The notes under the pieces were generated by a model. It was not told where the DNA came from. It saw nothing but the letters and a program-made list of their open reading frames with translations, and made no database searches. From Pseudomonadota bacterium (lineage in GTDB: Bacteria > Pseudomonadota > Alphaproteobacteria > Rhizobiales > Rhizobiaceae), in assembly GCA_023399635.1 (NCBI GenBank), contig JAEWOP010000147.1, positions 1 through 20,200 of the forward strand: a stretch of DNA of 20,200 nucleotides. Reading direction: 5' to 3'. Positions within the stretch are counted from its first letter, which is position 1. Every line of letters begins with the position of its first letter. Shown piece after piece: positions 15,178 through 20,200 of this stretch. Position numbers and translations under genes: made by a program.

Positions 15178-15438
15178 TCAATGGTCCGAAAGGCGCCGCA
15201 GAAGATGCTGGATCGTATCCGGTTTGGGAGGCAATAGCGGAGGATCGGACTTCAGCATGTCTCGATCCGTCATGCCGGATCTGTACCAGTCAATCAGAGC
15301 AGAAGCGACTTCTGCTGCCCGGTCGTCCTTCAGATCCACATGGTGCTCTTCGCACCAAGCTTCCAGAAACCGCTGTAGCAGATTGAGATCGTCTGACTTG
15401 AGCGTCACTTCCGAACGACTTGAACTCTCTTGCGGCAT
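15178..15438 (-). CDS. Hypothetical protein, 86 residues
   Basis: An 86-residue, probably helical and soluble protein starting MPQESSSRSEVTLKSDDLN, with LLQRFLEAWCEEHHVDLKD followed by AAEVASALIDWYRSGMTDRD and a proline-rich turn before the end. The pattern resembles short uncharacterised proteins found in Rhizobiaceae; I do not know a function. The start is uncertain: ATG codons at 15450 and 15438 and a TTG at 15477 are in frame, none with a good ribosome site. 15438 was chosen because the acidic family-like sequence begins there. It lies upstream of cspA in the same direction, about 240 bases away, and is probably a separate unit. Confidence 0.55.
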   Translation of the reverse strand: MPQESSSRSEVTLKSDDLNLLQRFLEAWCEEHHVDLKDDRAAEVASALIDWYRSGMTDRDMLKSDPPLLPPKPDTIQHLLRRLSDH

Positions 15439-15578
15439 TGCTGTGCCCATATGCGATGCGGCCGGTATGGCCTTCAACAGAATGAATTTCTGCGTGTGCC
15501 ACCATGTATGTCACGTATAGCTTGTGCAGAGCTTTCTAATTTACGCTCAATCGGCTTGGTAGATAGGGTGAAGTATCT

Positions 15579-15613
15579 CAGCAGAGGCGGGTCTATGTGA
15601 TCCGCCTCTGCTG
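15579..15613 (-). terminator. Long hairpin after gcvP
   Basis: CAGCAGAGGCGG (15579-15590) and CCGCCTCTGCTG (15602-15613) are exact reverse complements of 12 bases around an 11-base loop, 13 bases beyond the gcvP stop. No T-run follows on the minus strand, so it may be a stabilising 3' structure or a terminator that depends on Rho. Confidence 0.6.
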
Positions 15614-15626
15614 TTTGTCATGCCGG

Positions 15627-18487
<2,861 letters not shown>

Positions 18488-18491
<4 letters not shown>

Positions 18492-18850
18492 CCGATCAGG
18501 TCCTTGTAGGCGGATTCGTCAAGAAGAGCATCGGCATCGGAGGGGTTCTTAAGCTTCAACTTGAAGAACCAGGCGGCACCCTGGGGATCGGAATTGACGA
18601 GCGAGGGATCGTCGACAATCGCATGGTTGATCTCGGTCACCTCGCCATCGAGCGGCGCATAGACATCAGATGCGGCCTTGACCGATTCGACGGTGGCGGC
18701 ATTGCCGTCCTTGGTCAGTTCGGCGCCGACTTCCGGCAGTTCGACGAAAACGAGATCGCCCAGTTGCTCGGCGGCATGGGTGGTGATGCCGACGGTGGCG
18801 ACATCGCCTTCGAGCTTCAGCCATTCGTGTTCGGCGGTGAATTTCAGCAT
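18488..18850 (-). CDS. gcvH: Glycine cleavage system H protein
   Basis: A 120-residue lipoyl carrier protein that moves the aminomethyl intermediate between GcvP, GcvT and lipoamide dehydrogenase. The lipoylated lysine is Lys58 in TVESVKAASDVYAPLDGEV; the N-terminal FTAEHEWLKLEGDVATVGIT and the C-terminal GAAWFFKLKLKNPSD are typical. GGAGAG precedes the ATG at 18850. It starts 20 bases after the gcvT stop and overlaps the gcvP start by four bases. The length is slightly shorter than E. coli GcvH at the N-terminus, which is normal for the group. Lipoyl attachment enzymes and lipoamide dehydrogenase are not encoded in this window. Confidence 0.97.
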
Positions 18851-18870
18851 GGTTCTCTCCGGAGGATCTC

Positions 18871-20001
18871 TTAGCGTTTGTAGGTAGGCGTGATGAAGGG
18901 CAGGGCGGTGACGGTGAGCGGCAGGTACTTGCCGCGCACTTCCGCGAAGACGCGGGTGCCGGGTTCGGCGAGCGGGGCGGGGACATAGCCCATGGCGACG
19001 GGTCCCTCTAGGGTCGGGCCGAAGGTGCCGGATGTGACTTCACCGATCGGTGACTCCGGCGAATCCTCGGCATACAGCACAGCATGGGCGCGCACCGGCG
19101 CCTTGCCTTCCGGCTTCAGCCCGACACGGCGGCGCATCGGGCCTTCGGCGAACTCCTCGGCGATGCGCCCGGCGCCGGGATAGCCGCCGGCACGCCCACC
19201 GCCGGGGCGCCGAACCTTCTGGATACCCCACTCAAGTGCTGCTTCGATCGGTGAGGTCGCGGCGTTGATATCATTGCCGTAGAGGCAGAGTCCCGCCTCC
19301 AGCCGCAGCGAGTCCCGGGCACCCAGCCCGATTGGCTGGCAATCCGGATGCGCCAGCAGCGCCTTTGCGAGTTCTTCCGCCTTTTCCGCCGGAACGGAGA
19401 TCTCAAAGCCGTCTTCGCCGGAAAACCCGGAGCGGGAGATGATGCAGTCGGCGCCGAGAATGGGGGCGTCGTGCACGTCCATGAACTTCATGTCGGCAGC
19501 GCCGGCCCAGAGCGAAGCCAGGACTTTCTCGGCGGACGGCCCCTGGAGAGCCAGAAGCGCGCGGTCCTCCAGCAACGTTACATCGCAGCCGGCGAGGTTC
19601 TCCTTCATGTGCGAGACGTCCTGATCCTTGCAGGCCGCATTGACGACAACCAGCAGGTGATCGCCGCGGTTGGTGATCATCAGGTCATCGAGGATGCCGC
19701 CGTTCTCCGTGGTGAAGAAACCGTAGCGCTGGCGGCCCGGCTTGAGGCCCAGGATGTCGACCGGGACGAGCGTCTCCAGTGCCCGCGCGGCATCCTCGAA
19801 GGACGCGCCGCGAACGGTCACCTGGCCCATGTGCGAGACATCAAAGAGGCCGGCTGCGGCGCGGGTGTGGAGGTGCTCCTTCATTACGCCCGCCGGATAT
19901 TGCACCGGCATGTCGTAGCCGGCGAAGGGAACCATCTTGGCACCGAGCGACAGATGCAGGGCGTGCAACGGGGTTAGCTTCAGGGCTGGTGACTGATCCA
20001 A
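18871..20001 (-). CDS. gcvT: Glycine cleavage system T protein (aminomethyltransferase), TTG start
   Basis: A 376-residue aminomethyltransferase that releases ammonia from aminomethyl-GcvH and transfers the one-carbon unit to tetrahydrofolate. Seen: LTPLHALHLSLGAKMVPFAG and LFDVSHMGQVTVRG in the folate-binding domain, the VVNAACKDQDVSHM segment with a candidate catalytic Asp, and GEDGFEISVPAEKAEELAK further on; the C-terminal barrel ends with YVPAPLAEPGTRVFAEVRGK. The start was placed at the TTG at 20001, with GGAGG five bases upstream and a normal family N-terminus; the next ATG lies at residue 23, inside the conserved part. The segment VRRPGGGRAGGYPGAG is the rhizobial form of a variable loop. 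It is the first gene of the operon, 33 bases downstream of the riboswitch platform hairpin. Confidence 0.95.
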   Translation of the reverse strand: MDQSPALKLTPLHALHLSLGAKMVPFAGYDMPVQYPAGVMKEHLHTRAAAGLFDVSHMGQVTVRGASFEDAARALETLVPVDILGLKPGRQRYGFFTTENGGILDDLMITNRGDHLLVVVNAACKDQDVSHMKENLAGCDVTLLEDRALLALQGPSAEKVLASLWAGAADMKFMDVHDAPILGADCIISRSGFSGEDGFEISVPAEKAEELAKALLAHPDCQPIGLGARDSLRLEAGLCLYGNDINAATSPIEAALEWGIQKVRRPGGGRAGGYPGAGRIAEEFAEGPMRRRVGLKPEGKAPVRAHAVLYAEDSPESPIGEVTSGTFGPTLEGPVAMGYVPAPLAEPGTRVFAEVRGKYLPLTVTALPFITPTYKR

Positions 20002-20033
20002 GAATACCTCCAGGCTGCGTCATCGACGCGTAA

Positions 20034-20070
20034 GCTCATTTGACGGCGCAATTGCGCCCGGTTCATGAGC
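20034..20070 (-). promoter_or_regulatory. Candidate expression platform of the glycine riboswitch
   Basis: A compact hairpin lies between aptamer II and the gcvT ribosome site. Outer arms GCTCAT and ATGAGC (20034-20039 and 20065-20070) enclose the perfect 14-base palindrome GGCGCAATTGCGCC (20045-20058). No T-run follows, so control of translation or of RNA stability fits better than intrinsic termination. The role is inferred from position. Confidence 0.5.
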
Positions 20071-20073
20071 CCC

Positions 20074-20200
20074 CTCTGTCCTTGTCGCCTGAGATTGTTA
20101 TCCCTTCGGCGTGCATCGCCTTGTCGGCGACGCCTCTCTCCAGAGTCCTGTTAGACCGTGCGCTGGTCCTTTTGCCTGAGAGTTTCCGGGGCGGTTGCTC
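20074..20200 (-). promoter_or_regulatory. Tandem glycine riboswitch (aptamer I cut by window end)
   Basis: On the minus strand, upstream of gcvT, two copies of the conserved glycine-aptamer core are seen: CTCTCAGGCAAAAGGACC at 20182-20165 (aptamer I, 3' part only) and TCTCAGGCGACAAGGACAG in aptamer II near 20094-20076. Aptamer II is complete: its closing stem pairs CTCTG (20145-20141) with CAGAG (20078-20074), and it holds GGAGAG and GCCGAAGG as in the family consensus. A short linker of about 12-20 bases joins the two. In characterised bacteria this RNA senses glycine and turns on gcvT operons. Family and orientation are certain; the 5' half of aptamer I and the promoter lie outside. Confidence 0.95.

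Noticed and set aside
15290..15514. Alternative minus-strand frame overlapping the 86-residue gene
   Set aside because: It is Ser/Arg-rich without structure, and the competing frame has the more protein-like, helix-forming sequence; neither has a strong ribosome site, so the choice is not absolute.

Overview
This window looks like an ordinary chromosomal segment of a high-GC alphaproteobacterium of the order Hyphomicrobiales, most likely a Rhizobiaceae member (Rhizobium, Agrobacterium or a relative). Reasons: the gcvT-gcvH-gcvP operon sits behind a tandem glycine riboswitch, the zinc-uptake genes have the divergent znuA / znuCB-zur layout with very His-rich proteins, and the S21 and cold-shock proteins are of rhizobial type. 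No tRNA, rRNA, insertion sequence, phage gene, CRISPR array or attachment site was found.

Layout. (1) 1-6154, plus strand: a sugar-catabolic operon, entered in the middle of a GH2 beta-mannosidase. It continues with a sugar phosphate isomerase/epimerase, a Gfo/Idh/MocA dehydrogenase, an aldo/keto reductase of the YghZ type and a GH43 beta-xylosidase. Two strong hairpins separate the last three genes. (2) 6298-6645: a small secreted RcnB-like protein, convergent with znuA. (3) 6704-9999: the zinc module, with znuA on the minus strand and znuC-znuB-zur overlapping on the plus strand. The divergent promoter region carries two palindromes of Zur-box type. (4) 10007-11705: a gamma-class carbonic anhydrase (minus) and tRNA-dihydrouridine synthase A (plus). 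(5) 11811-13397: a secreted PRC-barrel protein with a textbook terminator, then a secreted HExxH protein of the DUF922 type (minus). (6) 13547-15438, all minus: small genes, namely a 44-aa membrane peptide, a 65-aa charged protein, rpsU with a TTG start, the cold-shock gene cspA and an 86-aa unknown. (7) 15627-20200, minus: gcvT-gcvH-gcvP behind a two-aptamer glycine riboswitch whose distal aptamer is cut by the window end.

How the genes work together. The sugar operon would take imported hemicellulose oligosaccharides (beta-mannosides, beta-xylosides) and convert their sugars by oxidation, reduction and isomerisation in the cytoplasm; transporter and regulator genes presumably lie upstream of base 1. 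ZnuA, ZnuB and ZnuC import zinc, and Zur, translated from the end of the znuB message, should repress both arms through the shared promoter region. GcvT, GcvH and GcvP are the dedicated parts of the glycine cleavage system, switched on by glycine through the leader RNA.

I found no convincing new multi-gene system. The items most worth a second look are the uncharacterised combination of enzymes and the intercistronic hairpins of the sugar operon, the palindrome-rich expression platform of the glycine riboswitch, the twin Zur-like boxes with the 20-histidine tail of ZnuC, and the cluster of small unknown proteins around rpsU and cspA.
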